DNA of 64,000 nt from Streptomyces viridiviolaceus (GCF_014650995.1 NZ_BMWA01000034.1:1-64000), one strand, 5' to 3'. Counted from the first letter of the stretch, positions 54,556-63,459 are shown. Program-made: numbers and translations. The notes: generated by a model not told the origin, from the sequence alone.

Positions 54556-55467
54556 ATGACCACCAAGACCAAGGCGAGTGCCGCGATCGTCGGATCCGGC
54601 AACATCGGCACCGATCTGCTCCACAAGCTGCTCCGCTCCGAGTTCGTCGAACCGCGCTGGATGATCGGTGTCGACCCCGGCAGCGAGGGCCTCGCCCGCG
54701 CCCGCGACGCCGGCCTGGAGGCCAGCCCCGAGGGCGTCGACTGGCTGCTCGCCCAGAGCGAGCTGCCCGACATCGTCTTCGAGGCGACCTCCGCCTACGT
54801 CCACCGGGCCAACGCCCCGCGCTACGCCGAGCTGGGCATCAAGGCGGTCGACCTGACGCCGGCGGCCGTCGGCCCCGCCGTCGTGCCCCCCGCCAACCTG
54901 CGCGAACACCTCGACAAGCCCAACGTCAACATGATCACCTGCGGCGGACAGGCCACCATCCCCATGGTGTACGCGGTCTCGCGGGTGGTCCCCGTGTCGT
55001 ACGCGGAGATCGTCGCCTCGGTCGCCTCGGTCTCCGCCGGACCCGGAACCCGCGCCAACATCGACGAGTTCACCCGCACCACCTCCCGCGGCATCGAGAC
55101 CATCGGCGGTGCCGAGCGCGGCAAGGCGATCATCATCCTCAACCCGGCCGAGCCACCCGTCATCATGCGCGACACCGTCTTCTGCGCGATCCCCGAGGAC
55201 GCCGACCGGGCCGCCATCACCCAGTCCGTCAAGGAGATCGCCGAACAGGTCGCCGCCTACGTTCCCGGCTACCGGCTGCGCACAGAGCCGCAGTTCGACG
55301 ACCCGCGCCCCGAGAACGGCGGGATGGCACGCGTCGCGATCTTCCTGGAGGTCGAGGGCGCGGGCGACTACCTGCCGCCGTACGCCGGAAACCTCGACAT
55401 CATGACCGCCGCCGCCACCAAGGTCGGCGAGGAGCTCGCCAAGGCGCTCCTCGCCCCGGGCGCGTAA
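54556..55467 (+). CDS. hsaG: Acylating aldehyde dehydrogenase HsaG-like
   Basis: About 303 residues of the BphJ/MhpF family: AAIVGSGNIGTDLLHKLLRS, MITCGGQATIPMVYAVSRVV with the nucleophile Cys in ITCGGQAT, and NIDEFTRTTSRGI. It converts the aldehyde from the aldolase step (propanal in steroid pathways) to acyl-CoA by substrate channelling with HsaF. ATG 54556 is preferred (TGAGG at spacing 5); GTG 54550 and ATG 54553 are also in frame. Confidence 0.9.
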   Translation: MTTKTKASAAIVGSGNIGTDLLHKLLRSEFVEPRWMIGVDPGSEGLARARDAGLEASPEGVDWLLAQSELPDIVFEATSAYVHRANAPRYAELGIKAVDLTPAAVGPAVVPPANLREHLDKPNVNMITCGGQATIPMVYAVSRVVPVSYAEIVASVASVSAGPGTRANIDEFTRTTSRGIETIGGAERGKAIIILNPAEPPVIMRDTVFCAIPEDADRAAITQSVKEIAEQVAAYVPGYRLRTEPQFDDPRPENGGMARVAIFLEVEGAGDYLPPYAGNLDIMTAAATKVGEELAKALLAPGA

Positions 55468-55478
55468 GGAGCACCCGC

Positions 55479-56501
55479 ATGCCCTACTCGGAAACCCTCG
55501 ACATCCGGATCACCGACTCCTCGCTGCGCGACGGCTCGCACGCCAAGCGGCATCAGTTCACGGGCGAGGACGTACGGTCCGTCGTCGCCGCCCTCGACGA
55601 CGCCGGAGTGCCGGTGATCGAGGTGACGCACGGCGACGGGCTCGGCGGCTCGTCCTTCAACTACGGCTTCTCCAGAACCCCCGAGCAGGAACTCATCAAG
55701 ATCGCGGTGGACACCGCGCGGCAGGCGCGGATCGCCTTCCTGATGCTCCCCGGCCTCGGCGTCAAGGACGACATCCGCGCCGCCCACGGCAACGGCGCGA
55801 GCATCTGCCGCATCGCCACCCACTGCACCGAGGCCGACATCGCGATCCAGCACTTCGGGCTCGCCCGTGAGATGGGCCTGGAGACCGTCGGCTTCCTGAT
55901 GATGGCCCACTCCACCACGCCGGAGAACCTGGCGCGGCAGGGCCGCATCATGGCCGACGCGGGCTGCCAGTGCGTGTACGTCGTCGACTCGGCCGGCGCC
56001 ATGGTCATGGACGACGTCACCGCGCGGGTCGAAGCCCTGGTCGCCGAGCTCGGCGACGACGCCCAGGTCGGCTTCCACGGACACGAGAACCTGGCCCTGG
56101 GCACCGGCAACTCCATCGCGGCCATCAAGGCCGGCGCGCTGCAGATCGACGGCTCCACCCGCCGCCTCGGCGCGGGCGCAGGCAACACCGCCGTCGAGGC
56201 GCTGGTCGCGGTCTGCGCCAAGATGGGCATCCGCACCGGCATCGACGTACTGAAGATCATCGACGCGGCCGAGGACGTGGTCCGGCCGGTGATGGACGAC
56301 GAGTGCCGACTCGATCGGCTCGCCCTGCTGATGGGCCACGCCGGGGTCTACTCCAGCTTCCTCAAGCACGCCTACCGGCAGGCCGAGCGCTACGGCGTCC
56401 CGGGCGCCGAAATCCTCCTGCGCGCGGGCGAGCGACGTCTCGTCGGCGGCCAGGAGGACCAGCTCATCGACATCGCTGTGGAACTCGCGGCACAGAACTG
56501 A
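55479..56501 (+). CDS. hsaF: 4-hydroxy-2-oxoacid aldolase HsaF-like
   Basis: A 340-residue DmpG/BphI-type aldolase: RITDSSLRDGSHAKRHQFTG, VIEVTHGDGLGGSSFNYGF, the metal ligands in GFHGHENLALGTGNSIAAI and a C-terminal communication domain. It cleaves 4-hydroxy-2-oxohexanoate to pyruvate and propanal. AAGGAG lies 8 bases before the ATG. It is 11 bp after hsaG. Confidence 0.91.
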   Translation: MPYSETLDIRITDSSLRDGSHAKRHQFTGEDVRSVVAALDDAGVPVIEVTHGDGLGGSSFNYGFSRTPEQELIKIAVDTARQARIAFLMLPGLGVKDDIRAAHGNGASICRIATHCTEADIAIQHFGLAREMGLETVGFLMMAHSTTPENLARQGRIMADAGCQCVYVVDSAGAMVMDDVTARVEALVAELGDDAQVGFHGHENLALGTGNSIAAIKAGALQIDGSTRRLGAGAGNTAVEALVAVCAKMGIRTGIDVLKIIDAAEDVVRPVMDDECRLDRLALLMGHAGVYSSFLKHAYRQAERYGVPGAEILLRAGERRLVGGQEDQLIDIAVELAAQN

Positions 56502-56540
56502 GGCCGCCTGTCGAAGGCAGCCGACACTGGAGGGACAAAG

Positions 56541-57701
56541 ATGACTGCTCTCAACGACGAGGTCCGGGTCATCGACGCCGGCAAGCCGCCCGCCCGCTTC
56601 GCCCGGGGCTGGCACTGCCTCGGCCTCGCCGACGGCTTCAAGGACGGCAAGCCGCACGAGATCGAGGCATTCGGCACCAAACTGGTGGTCTTCCAGGGCC
56701 AGGACGACGGTGAGCTGCACGTCCTGAACGCCTACTGCCCGCACATGGGCGGCAACCTCGCCCACGGCAGCGTCAAGGGCGATGCGGTGGCCTGTCCGTT
56801 CCACGACTGGCGCTGGTCGGGCAACGGCCGCTGCGCCGGCATCCCCTACGCGCGCCGGGTACCGCCGCGCGCCCGCACCCGCGCATGGACGACCCTGGAG
56901 CGCAACAAGCAGCTGTTCGTCTGGCACGACCCCCAGGGCAACCCCCCGCCGCCCGAGGTCACCATCCCCGAGATCGCCGGCATCCACGGCCCCGACGCGG
57001 ACGAGTGGAGCGACTGGACCTGGAACACCCTCCGGGTCGAGGGCTCCAACTGCCGCGAGATCGTGGACAACATCGTGGACATGGCGCACTTCTACTACGT
57101 CCACTACGCCTTCCCGGAGTACTTCAAGAACGTCTTCGAGGGGCACGTGGCCACCCAGTACATGGAGAGCAGCCCGCGCGGAGACATGGAACTGGGCACG
57201 CTGAGCGCCGGCCGCCTGCGGTCCGACGCCTCGTACTACGGCCCCTCGTACATGATCGACTACCTCTACAGCGACGTCGGCGGCGGCCTGGAGATGGAGA
57301 TCGTCCTGATCAACTGCCACTACCCGATCGACGAGAACAGCTTCATGCTCCAGTACGGGGCCATCGTCAGAAGGCTCCCCGGGATGACGGACGAGCAGGC
57401 CGCCGAGGCCGCACGGCTCACCGCTCAGGGAGCGACCGTGGGCTTCGAGCAGGACGTGGAGATCTGGAAGAACAAGACCCGGATCGACAACCCGCTGCTG
57501 ACCGAGGAGGACGGTCCGGTCTACCAGATGCGGCGCTGGTACGAGCAGTTCTACGTCGACGTCGCCGACGTCAAGGCCGAGATGGTGCAGCGGTTCGAGT
57601 TCGAGGTCGACACCGAGCGGGCCAACAAGGCCTGGCGTGCGGAGGTCGAGGAGAACCTCGCCCGCGCCGAGGCGGAGAAGAACACGGAGTCCGGAGCCTG
57701 A
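56541..57701 (+). CDS. kshA: 3-ketosteroid 9alpha-hydroxylase oxygenase KshA
   Basis: A 386-residue Rieske non-heme oxygenase, the same length as mycobacterial KshA. Rieske ligands are Cys66, His68 (YCPHMGGNLAHG), Cys85 and His88 (ACPFHDWRW). The mononuclear iron ligands are His183 and His188 in NIVDMAHFYYVHYAFPEYF, with an Asp in FEQDVEIWKNK. It hydroxylates C9, which opens ring B of Delta1-ketosteroids. It is followed by a small ORF and then its reductase. Confidence 0.93.
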   Translation: MTALNDEVRVIDAGKPPARFARGWHCLGLADGFKDGKPHEIEAFGTKLVVFQGQDDGELHVLNAYCPHMGGNLAHGSVKGDAVACPFHDWRWSGNGRCAGIPYARRVPPRARTRAWTTLERNKQLFVWHDPQGNPPPPEVTIPEIAGIHGPDADEWSDWTWNTLRVEGSNCREIVDNIVDMAHFYYVHYAFPEYFKNVFEGHVATQYMESSPRGDMELGTLSAGRLRSDASYYGPSYMIDYLYSDVGGGLEMEIVLINCHYPIDENSFMLQYGAIVRRLPGMTDEQAAEAARLTAQGATVGFEQDVEIWKNKTRIDNPLLTEEDGPVYQMRRWYEQFYVDVADVKAEMVQRFEFEVDTERANKAWRAEVEENLARAEAEKNTESGA

Positions 57702-57702
57702 T

Positions 57703-57930
57703 ATGCAGCCGGTGGAGTGCGTGACCTGCGGCAACCAGGTCCTGTGCGAGAAGTTCAGCCCGGCCCACACCTCGGTGCAGTGGACCGCCGACGCGGCCGT
57801 CGTCTGCGCGGAGTTCAGCAGCCGGGTGACCGAGGGCGGGACCACCGCCCGGATCCGGACCTGCCGGGCGCTGCGGAGGAGCATCGACCGCGCGGTCGAG
57901 GACGGCACCCTGGAGGTCGCCGATGTCTGA
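57703..57930 (+). CDS. Small cysteine-containing protein between kshA and kshB
   Basis: A 75-residue frame, MQPVECVTCGNQVLCEKFSP and then HTSVQWTADAAVVCAEF. GGAG lies 6 bases before the ATG, the start is one base after the kshA stop, and the end overlaps kshB by eight bases. Five Cys (6, 9, 15, 35, 55), three in a C-x2-C-x5-C pattern, suggest metal or redox chemistry. The tight coupling suggests it is translated with the hydroxylase. I do not recognise a named family. It could be an assembly or electron-transfer accessory (inference). Confidence 0.75.
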   Translation: MQPVECVTCGNQVLCEKFSPAHTSVQWTADAAVVCAEFSSRVTEGGTTARIRTCRALRRSIDRAVEDGTLEVADV

Positions 57931-58969
57931 GCCGACGACCGGGTCGCGCACGCACCGGCTGCGTGTCACCGGGGTGATCGCCGAGACGGCCGACGCGTAC
58001 TCCCTGGTGCTCCAGGCGCCGGCGGGGAGCGCGGACCGCTTCGCCTACCGCCCCGGCCAGTTCCTCACCCTCAAGCTGCCCGGGGCGGACGGCGGGGCGG
58101 TGGCCCGCTGCTACTCCCTGGCCAGCTCACCGCACACCGGCGAGCCCATGAAGGTCACCGTCAAGCGGGTGGTCGGCGGGTACGGCTCCAACTGGGTCTG
58201 CGACCACGTGGCGCCGGGGGACGAACTGGAGTCGCTGCCGCCCGCCGGCACCTTCACGCCGGACTCCCTCGACGCGGATCTGCTGCTCGTCGCCGGGGGA
58301 AGCGGCATCACCCCGGTGCTGTCGATCGCCAAGTCGGCTCTGGCGACGGGGCAGGGCCGAGTCGCGCTCCTCTACGCCAACCGCGACGAGTCCTCGGTCG
58401 TCTTCCGCGACGAGCTGCGGAAACTGAGCGAGGACCACCAGGAACGGCTGTTGGTGATCCACTGGCTGGAGTCGCTCCAAGGGCTCCCTGCCGCGGAACG
58501 GCTGGCCGCCGTGCTCGCGCCGTACGCCGGCCGTGAGGCGTTCGTCTGCGGCCCGGGGCCGATGATGGACGCCGCCGAGCAGTGCTTGCGCGCGCTCGGC
58601 GCGCCGGGCGACCGGATCCACCGGGAGCGGTTCTTCTCCCTCGGCTCGGACGTCTTCGAAGCACCGGCCGTCGGGGAGTGTGCGCCGGCCGAGGGCGGCA
58701 GCACGGCGGACGTGGAGCTCGACGGCGAGACCCGCACGGTCGCCTGGCCGTCGGGGACACCCCTGCTCGACGTCCTCCTCGCCGCGGGGATGGACGCCCC
58801 CTACTCCTGCCGTGAGGGCGCCTGCAGCGCCTGCACCTGCAGGGTGGTGGCCGGCGAGGTCAAGATGCTCCGCAACGACGTCCTGGACGACCAGGACATC
58901 GCCGAAGGATACGTCCTGGCCTGCCAGGCCGTGCCCCTCACCGACCAGGTCCAGATCACCTACTCCTGA
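57923..58969 (+). CDS. kshB: 3-ketosteroid 9alpha-hydroxylase reductase KshB
   Basis: A 348-residue reductase. The FAD domain has ARCYSLASSPHTGEPMKVTV (RxYS motif), the NAD domain LLVAGGSGITPVLSIAKSAL and FVCGPGPMM, and a C-terminal plant-type [2Fe-2S] ferredoxin CREGACSACTCRVVAG with the last Cys in VLACQAVPL. It passes electrons from NADH to KshA. The start overlaps the small Cys protein. Confidence 0.92.
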   Translation: MSEPTTGSRTHRLRVTGVIAETADAYSLVLQAPAGSADRFAYRPGQFLTLKLPGADGGAVARCYSLASSPHTGEPMKVTVKRVVGGYGSNWVCDHVAPGDELESLPPAGTFTPDSLDADLLLVAGGSGITPVLSIAKSALATGQGRVALLYANRDESSVVFRDELRKLSEDHQERLLVIHWLESLQGLPAAERLAAVLAPYAGREAFVCGPGPMMDAAEQCLRALGAPGDRIHRERFFSLGSDVFEAPAVGECAPAEGGSTADVELDGETRTVAWPSGTPLLDVLLAAGMDAPYSCREGACSACTCRVVAGEVKMLRNDVLDDQDIAEGYVLACQAVPLTDQVQITYS

Positions 58970-59013
58970 CACGCAAGGGGCGTAACACCCCCTGTCCCCC
59001 GAAGGAACAGACC

Positions 59014-59790
59014 ATGACCCGTACTCATCTGGTCACCGGAGCGGCCTCCGGCATAGGCAGGGCCACCGTGGACCTCCTGCGCGCACAGGGGCACGCCGTC
59101 ATCGGGGCCGACCTCAAGGACAGCGACATCTCCGCCGACCTGTCCACCGCCGAAGGCCGGGCCGAACTCGTCAGCCGCGCCCGCGAGCTGTCCGGCGGCC
59201 GCCTCGACGCCGTCATCTCCTGCGCGGGAACCGCACAGTTCGACCCGCTCACCATCAAGGTCAACCACTTCGGCGCCGTCGCCACCCTGGAGGGACTGCG
59301 CACCCTGCTGGCCGCCGGCACCGACCCCCGGGCCCTGGTCGTCAGCTCGATCGACTCCGTGCACCCGACCGACCCCGCGATCGTCGACGCCGCGCTCGCC
59401 GGGGACGAGGAGGCGGCGGTGGCGGCTTCCCGGGCAGCCGTCGACCGCGGTGAGGGTCACCTCGTCTACTCCTCCTCCAAGGCCGCGATCTCCCGCTGGA
59501 TCCGCCGCTCCGCCGTCACCGAGGACTGGGCCGGGGCGGGCATCCCGCTCAACGCCGTGGGCCCTGGTGTGGTCGTCACACCCATGACCCGGCCCATGCT
59601 GGACGACCCGGACATGCTGAAGCTCGTCGAACAGAGCGTGCCGATGCCGCTGCACGGCCACGCCCGCCCCGAGCGGATCGCCCCGCTGATCGTCTGGCTG
59701 ACCTCCCCCGAGAACACCCATGTGACCGGACAGGTCGTCTTCGTCGACGGCGGTGCCGACGCGGTCCTGCGCGGCGACCGCACCTGGTGA
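59014..59790 (+). CDS. 3alpha-hydroxysteroid dehydrogenase/carbonyl reductase-like SDR
   Basis: A 258-residue SDR resembling Comamonas HsdA: HLVTGAASGIGRATVDLLRA, the unusual GADLKDSDISADLSTAEGRA, VVSSIDSVHPTD, and Tyr/Lys in LVYSSSKAAISRWIRRSAV. The insertion around GDEEAAVAASRAAVDRGEG is also an HsdA trait. It would oxidise 3alpha-hydroxysteroids to 3-ketosteroids, feeding the KstD and Delta4 enzymes. It is co-transcribed with kshB. Confidence 0.82.
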   Translation: MTRTHLVTGAASGIGRATVDLLRAQGHAVIGADLKDSDISADLSTAEGRAELVSRARELSGGRLDAVISCAGTAQFDPLTIKVNHFGAVATLEGLRTLLAAGTDPRALVVSSIDSVHPTDPAIVDAALAGDEEAAVAASRAAVDRGEGHLVYSSSKAAISRWIRRSAVTEDWAGAGIPLNAVGPGVVVTPMTRPMLDDPDMLKLVEQSVPMPLHGHARPERIAPLIVWLTSPENTHVTGQVVFVDGGADAVLRGDRTW

Positions 59791-59813
59791 CCACACACAT
59801 CGAGGAGACGCCC

Positions 59814-60251
59814 ATGAACACCCGGACGCTCGTGCGTTCCACCGTGCTCGCGGCCACCCCCGGCCAGGTGTGGGCGGCCATCGGCGACTTCGGCGGTCTC
59901 GCCCGCTGGCACCCGCACGTGCCGCCGTCCACCATCGAGGACGACGCCGATCCCGAAGACCCCGGTGCCGTACGGGCCTTCGCGATCGACGGCAAGGTCG
60001 TCGCCCGGGAACGCCTGCTGGACCGCGACCCCGAAGCCCACTGGTACCGCTACACCCTCCTCGACCCGTTGGTACTGCCGGTCGGCGACTATGTGGCGAC
60101 GATCGCCGTACACCCGCACGCCGACGGTGCCGAGGTCCGGTGGTCCGCCGTGTACCAGGGCCCGGACGAGGTGGTGCCGCAGGTGGAGTCGCTCTTCGGC
60201 GACAGCACCTACGGCACCGGCCTCGACGCGCTGCGGGCGCGCTTCGCCTGA
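59814..60251 (+). CDS. SRPBCC (START/Bet v1-like) family protein
   Basis: A 145-residue protein (TVLAATPGQVWAAIGDFGGL, ARWHPHVPPSTIEDD, WYRYTLLDPLVLPVGDYVAT) with the hydrophobic-pocket fold of polyketide cyclases and lipid carriers. ATG 59814 follows GAGGAGACGCCC. As the last gene of the ksh operon it may bind or isomerise a steroid. Function is unknown. Confidence 0.82.
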   Translation: MNTRTLVRSTVLAATPGQVWAAIGDFGGLARWHPHVPPSTIEDDADPEDPGAVRAFAIDGKVVARERLLDRDPEAHWYRYTLLDPLVLPVGDYVATIAVHPHADGAEVRWSAVYQGPDEVVPQVESLFGDSTYGTGLDALRARFA

Positions 60252-60427
60252 GACCGGTCCGACAGTGCTTCTCCGACCGCCCGCACCCCAGGGCGACCGT
60301 AATCTCCGGTATGCGTGGAGATCGCCGGTGATCTCACCTGTCGGACAGAAGGTGTTCCGTTCGGGATCGACACGCATAGGTTCCCTTCCGACGCCCAGGA
60401 CGAACCGAGGAGCCGAGAGGGAAGCGC

Positions 60428-61597
60428 ATGCGCGAAGACGACGTGCTCGCGGCGGTCCGCGAAATCGCCCCCGCGCTGCGCGAGCGTGCCGTCGAGGCCG
60501 AGGCGCAGCGCCGTGTGCCCGTCAGCTCCGTGAAGGAACTGGAGGAGACCGGCTTCTTCCGGCTGCTCCAGCCCCGCGCCCACGGTGGACTCGCCGCCGA
60601 CCCGGCCGTCTTCTACGCCGCGGTGGAAGAGATCGCCAAAGCGTGCGGCTCGACCGGCTGGGCCGCCTCCGTCATCGGTGTGCACCCCTGGCACGTGGCC
60701 CTCTACGACCCGCGGGCGCAGGAAGAGGTGTGGGGAGAGGACGACTCCACCCGGATCTGCTCCTCCTACGCGCCCACCGGCGCGGTCACCCCGGTGGACG
60801 GCGGCTACCGGTTGTCCGGCCGGTGGCACTTCTCCACCGCCTGCGACCACGCCCGGTGGGCCCTGCTCGGCGGTCTCGTCACGGACGGCGAGGGCCGGCC
60901 GGTGGACATGCGGACCTTCCTGGTGCCGTGCACCGACTACCGCGTGGACGACGTGTGGGACACCGTCGGCCTGCGCGGCACCGGCAGCAACGACCTCCTC
61001 GTCGACGACGCCTTCGTTCCCGAGCACCGCACCCTCGGCTACGGCCCCGTGGCCGCACTGGCATGCCCGGGACACGAGGTCAACGCCGAGCTGCTGTACC
61101 GGCTGCCGTACGCCGCCGTCTTCACCACCGCCATCTCGACCTCGATCGTCGGCATCGCCGAGGGCGCGTACGAGGACTACGTCGCGGCGGCCCGGGAGCG
61201 CTTGCGCGTCTCCCGCGGACAGAGGGCCGCCGAGGACCCCTTCGCGCAGGTGCGCATCGCTCGCGCCGCCAGCGGCATCGACGCGGCCAGGCTGCAGCTG
61301 AGCCGCAACATGGCCGACCTGTACGCGGTCGCCCGGAGCGGCGAGAAGCCGTCGACGTCCTTGCGCGCACGGGCCCGCCGGGACCAGGTGCTCGCCACCG
61401 AACGCGCGGTCACCGCCGTGGGCCTGCTGGTGGAGAACGCCGGCTGCAGCCCCATGCGCGAGGGCGGCAGCGTCTTGCAGCGCGCCTGGCGGGATCTGCA
61501 CACCGGCCGCGGGCAGGCGGCCAACGACGTGGAGCGGGCGCTCGTCCTCTTCGGCCAGGACGCGCTCGGCATCGAGGTCCACGACCCCATGCTGTGA
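60428..61597 (+). CDS. hsaA: 3-HSA hydroxylase, oxygenase component HsaA
   Basis: A 389-residue acyl-CoA-dehydrogenase-fold flavin monooxygenase closely resembling mycobacterial HsaA: GFFRLLQPRAHGGLAADPAV, GSTGWAASVIGVHPWHVALY, VWGEDDSTRICSSYAPTGAV, VGLRGTGSNDLLVDDAFVP and ELRARARRDQV-type LRARARRDQVLATERAV. It hydroxylates the aromatised ring A phenol to the catechol, using flavin from an HsaB. No 17-bp operator precedes it. GAGATC-N6-GATCTC at 60318-60335 and CTGTCGGACAG at about 60338 lie upstream instead. Confidence 0.92.
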   Translation: MREDDVLAAVREIAPALRERAVEAEAQRRVPVSSVKELEETGFFRLLQPRAHGGLAADPAVFYAAVEEIAKACGSTGWAASVIGVHPWHVALYDPRAQEEVWGEDDSTRICSSYAPTGAVTPVDGGYRLSGRWHFSTACDHARWALLGGLVTDGEGRPVDMRTFLVPCTDYRVDDVWDTVGLRGTGSNDLLVDDAFVPEHRTLGYGPVAALACPGHEVNAELLYRLPYAAVFTTAISTSIVGIAEGAYEDYVAAARERLRVSRGQRAAEDPFAQVRIARAASGIDAARLQLSRNMADLYAVARSGEKPSTSLRARARRDQVLATERAVTAVGLLVENAGCSPMREGGSVLQRAWRDLHTGRGQAANDVERALVLFGQDALGIEVHDPML

Positions 61598-61610
61598 CCC
61601 TCGACGGCGC

Positions 61611-61733
61611 GTCCCCGGCCGCCCTGCCGACCACGGCGGCGCGGTGGTGTTCCTGCTGTCGGAGCAGCGCCGGTTCATCGCCGGGACGACTTCGCGGGTG
61701 TACGGCGGGACCCTCGCGGCGCCGGGCGGTCCC
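61611..61733 (+). pseudogene. C-terminal remnant of an SDR gene
   Basis: The plus strand reads VPGRPADHGGAVVFLLSEQR followed by RFIAGTTSRVYGGTLA, the closing segment of a short-chain dehydrogenase (GRPEDxAGxVxFLLS...TGxxxxVDGG). The catalytic half is missing. It lies directly after hsaA and in a different frame, so a neighbouring SDR was probably deleted. Confidence 0.6.
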
Positions 61734-61821
61734 GGCCCGGCGAACACCGCTGCACCGATCAGCCCCTCCGCTGCGCCGGCCACGCGGGCGAGCCGCATCG
61801 TGCGACCCGCCCACGGCTGCG

Positions 61822-63276
61822 CTACCGGTTCAGCGCAGCACTGCGGCCCGCCCTGCGGCCGAAGAAGCTGCCGTCGCCGAGCGAGGCGCCGCTCGCGTAT
61901 CCCCAGGCGGCGATGCCCGCCGTGGCCCGGCCCGCCGCATACAGTCCGGGGATCGGCTCCCCGTCCACGTGCAGCACCTCGGAGTCCGTGCCGGTGGTCA
62001 GCCCACCGAGGGCGAAGCCCGAGGTCATGCCCCGGAGGTCCACGGCGCCCAGCGGGCCGCGCAGCGGCCGCAGCCAGCGCGCCGCCTTGCGCAGCAACGG
62101 GTCCCGGCCGTCCTCGGCATGTCGGTTGTAGACCTCCAGCGTCGCCTCCAGCGCTCCGGGCGGCAGTCCCATCTCCTCGGCGAGCTCGGTCGCGGACTCG
62201 CACACCCACGTCGGCGGCAACTGCAGGACGTCCGGCGCGGCGGAGACTCGGCGGGCTTCCTCGAACCCCTCCTCGTCGAGGACGAGGAACGTCTGGTTGC
62301 CCTGCTGGAAGAGGGCGGCCTGACCCAACCGTCCGGGGTAGGTGTCCTCGTTGATGAACCGCTGGCCGCTGCCGTTGACCACGATCCCGCGGATCAGGTA
62401 CTGCGGGTCCATGTGGATGGCGACCTCGCAGGCGTCCATGTGCGCGACCCCCGCCCCCAGCGCCTGGGCCAGCTTCACCGCGATGCCGTCGTGCTCCTCG
62501 ACCGCCGAGCCCGGACGCCCCATCAGCAGCGGGGCGTGCGCCGCCAGCATCGCCTCGTCGTAGGTGAAGCTGCCGGTGGCGAGCACCACGCCGCATCGGG
62601 CCCGTACGGTGACCCGCTCCCCGTGGCTGCGGGCGACCACGCCGCACACCCTGCCGTCCCGCTCGACCACCAACCGCTCGATCCGCACGCCGAAGTGGGC
62701 CTTGACGCCGAGTTGTTCGGCGGTCTCCACCAGGGGCTTCATGAGCATGTATCCGCCGCCGCGCTCGCCGGTGCGCTTGTCGTGCATCTGCGGCAGGTGG
62801 CCGCGCGGCGCGGGCTCGACGATCTCGTCGAACGGGTGGGCGTTCTCGCCGCCGGAGTACATCAGACCTTCGTCGGCGGCGGGTTCCCATGCGGGCTCGC
62901 CGTAGAAGACCGGCTTGAACGGCACGCCGCAGCCGACGAGCCAGTCGAAGTGCGCGACGCTGCCCTCGCAGTAGGCGGAGATCTTCGCCGCGTCGGCTCC
63001 CGGCCCCATCGCGGCCATCAGGAACGTGGCCATCGCCTCCGGCGAGTCGTGGAACCCGCAGGTGCGCTGCAGGGCAGTGCCCCCACCCAGGTAGACGAAG
63101 CCGCCGGCCAGGGCGGCGGCCCCGCCCCAGCCGCCGGCCCGCTCCAGCACCAGCACCTCGGCCCCGGCCCGCGCGGCCTCGACGGCGGCCGAGGCTCCGG
63201 CCACTCCGTATCCGGCGACCACCACGTCCGCGGTGACGTCCCAGGTGCCGATGTCCGCCGCTGCACACGGTCTCAT
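61822..63276 (-). CDS. 3-ketosteroid Delta4-(5alpha)-dehydrogenase-like flavoprotein
   Basis: A 484-residue FAD protein of the KstD/fumarate-reductase family: ADVVVAGYGVAGASAAVEAA, GGWGGAAALAGGFVYLGGGT, FINEDTYPGRLGQAALFQQG, and WGYASGASLGDGSFFGRRAG. The Tyr460-x-Ser462 pair and the NEDTY tyrosine match Tyr466/Ser468 and Tyr319 of the Rhodococcus jostii Delta4(5alpha) enzyme, not the YPGxG of KstD. It should convert 5alpha-3-ketosteroids to Delta4. ATG 63276 follows AGGGGA. The operator copy at 63349 lies 73 bp upstream. Confidence 0.83.
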   Translation of the reverse strand: MRPCAAADIGTWDVTADVVVAGYGVAGASAAVEAARAGAEVLVLERAGGWGGAAALAGGFVYLGGGTALQRTCGFHDSPEAMATFLMAAMGPGADAAKISAYCEGSVAHFDWLVGCGVPFKPVFYGEPAWEPAADEGLMYSGGENAHPFDEIVEPAPRGHLPQMHDKRTGERGGGYMLMKPLVETAEQLGVKAHFGVRIERLVVERDGRVCGVVARSHGERVTVRARCGVVLATGSFTYDEAMLAAHAPLLMGRPGSAVEEHDGIAVKLAQALGAGVAHMDACEVAIHMDPQYLIRGIVVNGSGQRFINEDTYPGRLGQAALFQQGNQTFLVLDEEGFEEARRVSAAPDVLQLPPTWVCESATELAEEMGLPPGALEATLEVYNRHAEDGRDPLLRKAARWLRPLRGPLGAVDLRGMTSGFALGGLTTGTDSEVLHVDGEPIPGLYAAGRATAGIAAWGYASGASLGDGSFFGRRAGRSAALNR

Positions 63277-63348
63277 GTCGTCGTCCCCTCGCCTCGCGGA
63301 ATGAGGGCAGGAGCGTAGGGCGGCCGTGTCGCGCGACACACGCCGGAG

Positions 63349-63365
63349 TTCCCGGTGGCCGGGAA
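63349..63365. promoter_or_regulatory. 17-bp steroid-locus operator, copy 3
   Basis: TTCCCGGTGGCCGGGAA: perfect 7-bp arms TTCCCGG/CCGGGAA around TGG, upstream of the Delta4 dehydrogenase gene (minus strand). Confidence 0.7.
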
Positions 63366-63422
63366 AGGCCCCTCGCGGAGCGAAACACGGACTCCTGGGC
63401 GCCGTGCGGCCCGACCCCGCCG

Positions 63423-63459
63423 GGGAGCCCGTGCGGCGGTACGTGCCGCACGGGCTCCC
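63423..63459. terminator. Strong hairpin inside a divergent intergenic region
   Basis: GGGAGCCCGTGCGGC (63423-63437) is perfectly complementary to 63445-63459 around a 7-base loop. No gene end adjoins it: the flanking genes start at 63276 (minus) and 63888 (plus). It may be a leftover terminator or part of a small RNA. Confidence 0.6.

Noticed and set aside
55368..57908. 846-codon minus-strand open frame
   Set aside because: Exact antisense of hsaF-kshA, which have intact catalytic motifs on the other strand.
59965..63318. 1117-codon plus-strand open frame
   Set aside because: It crosses hsaA out of frame and is antisense to the Delta4 dehydrogenase. Its composition is non-protein-like.
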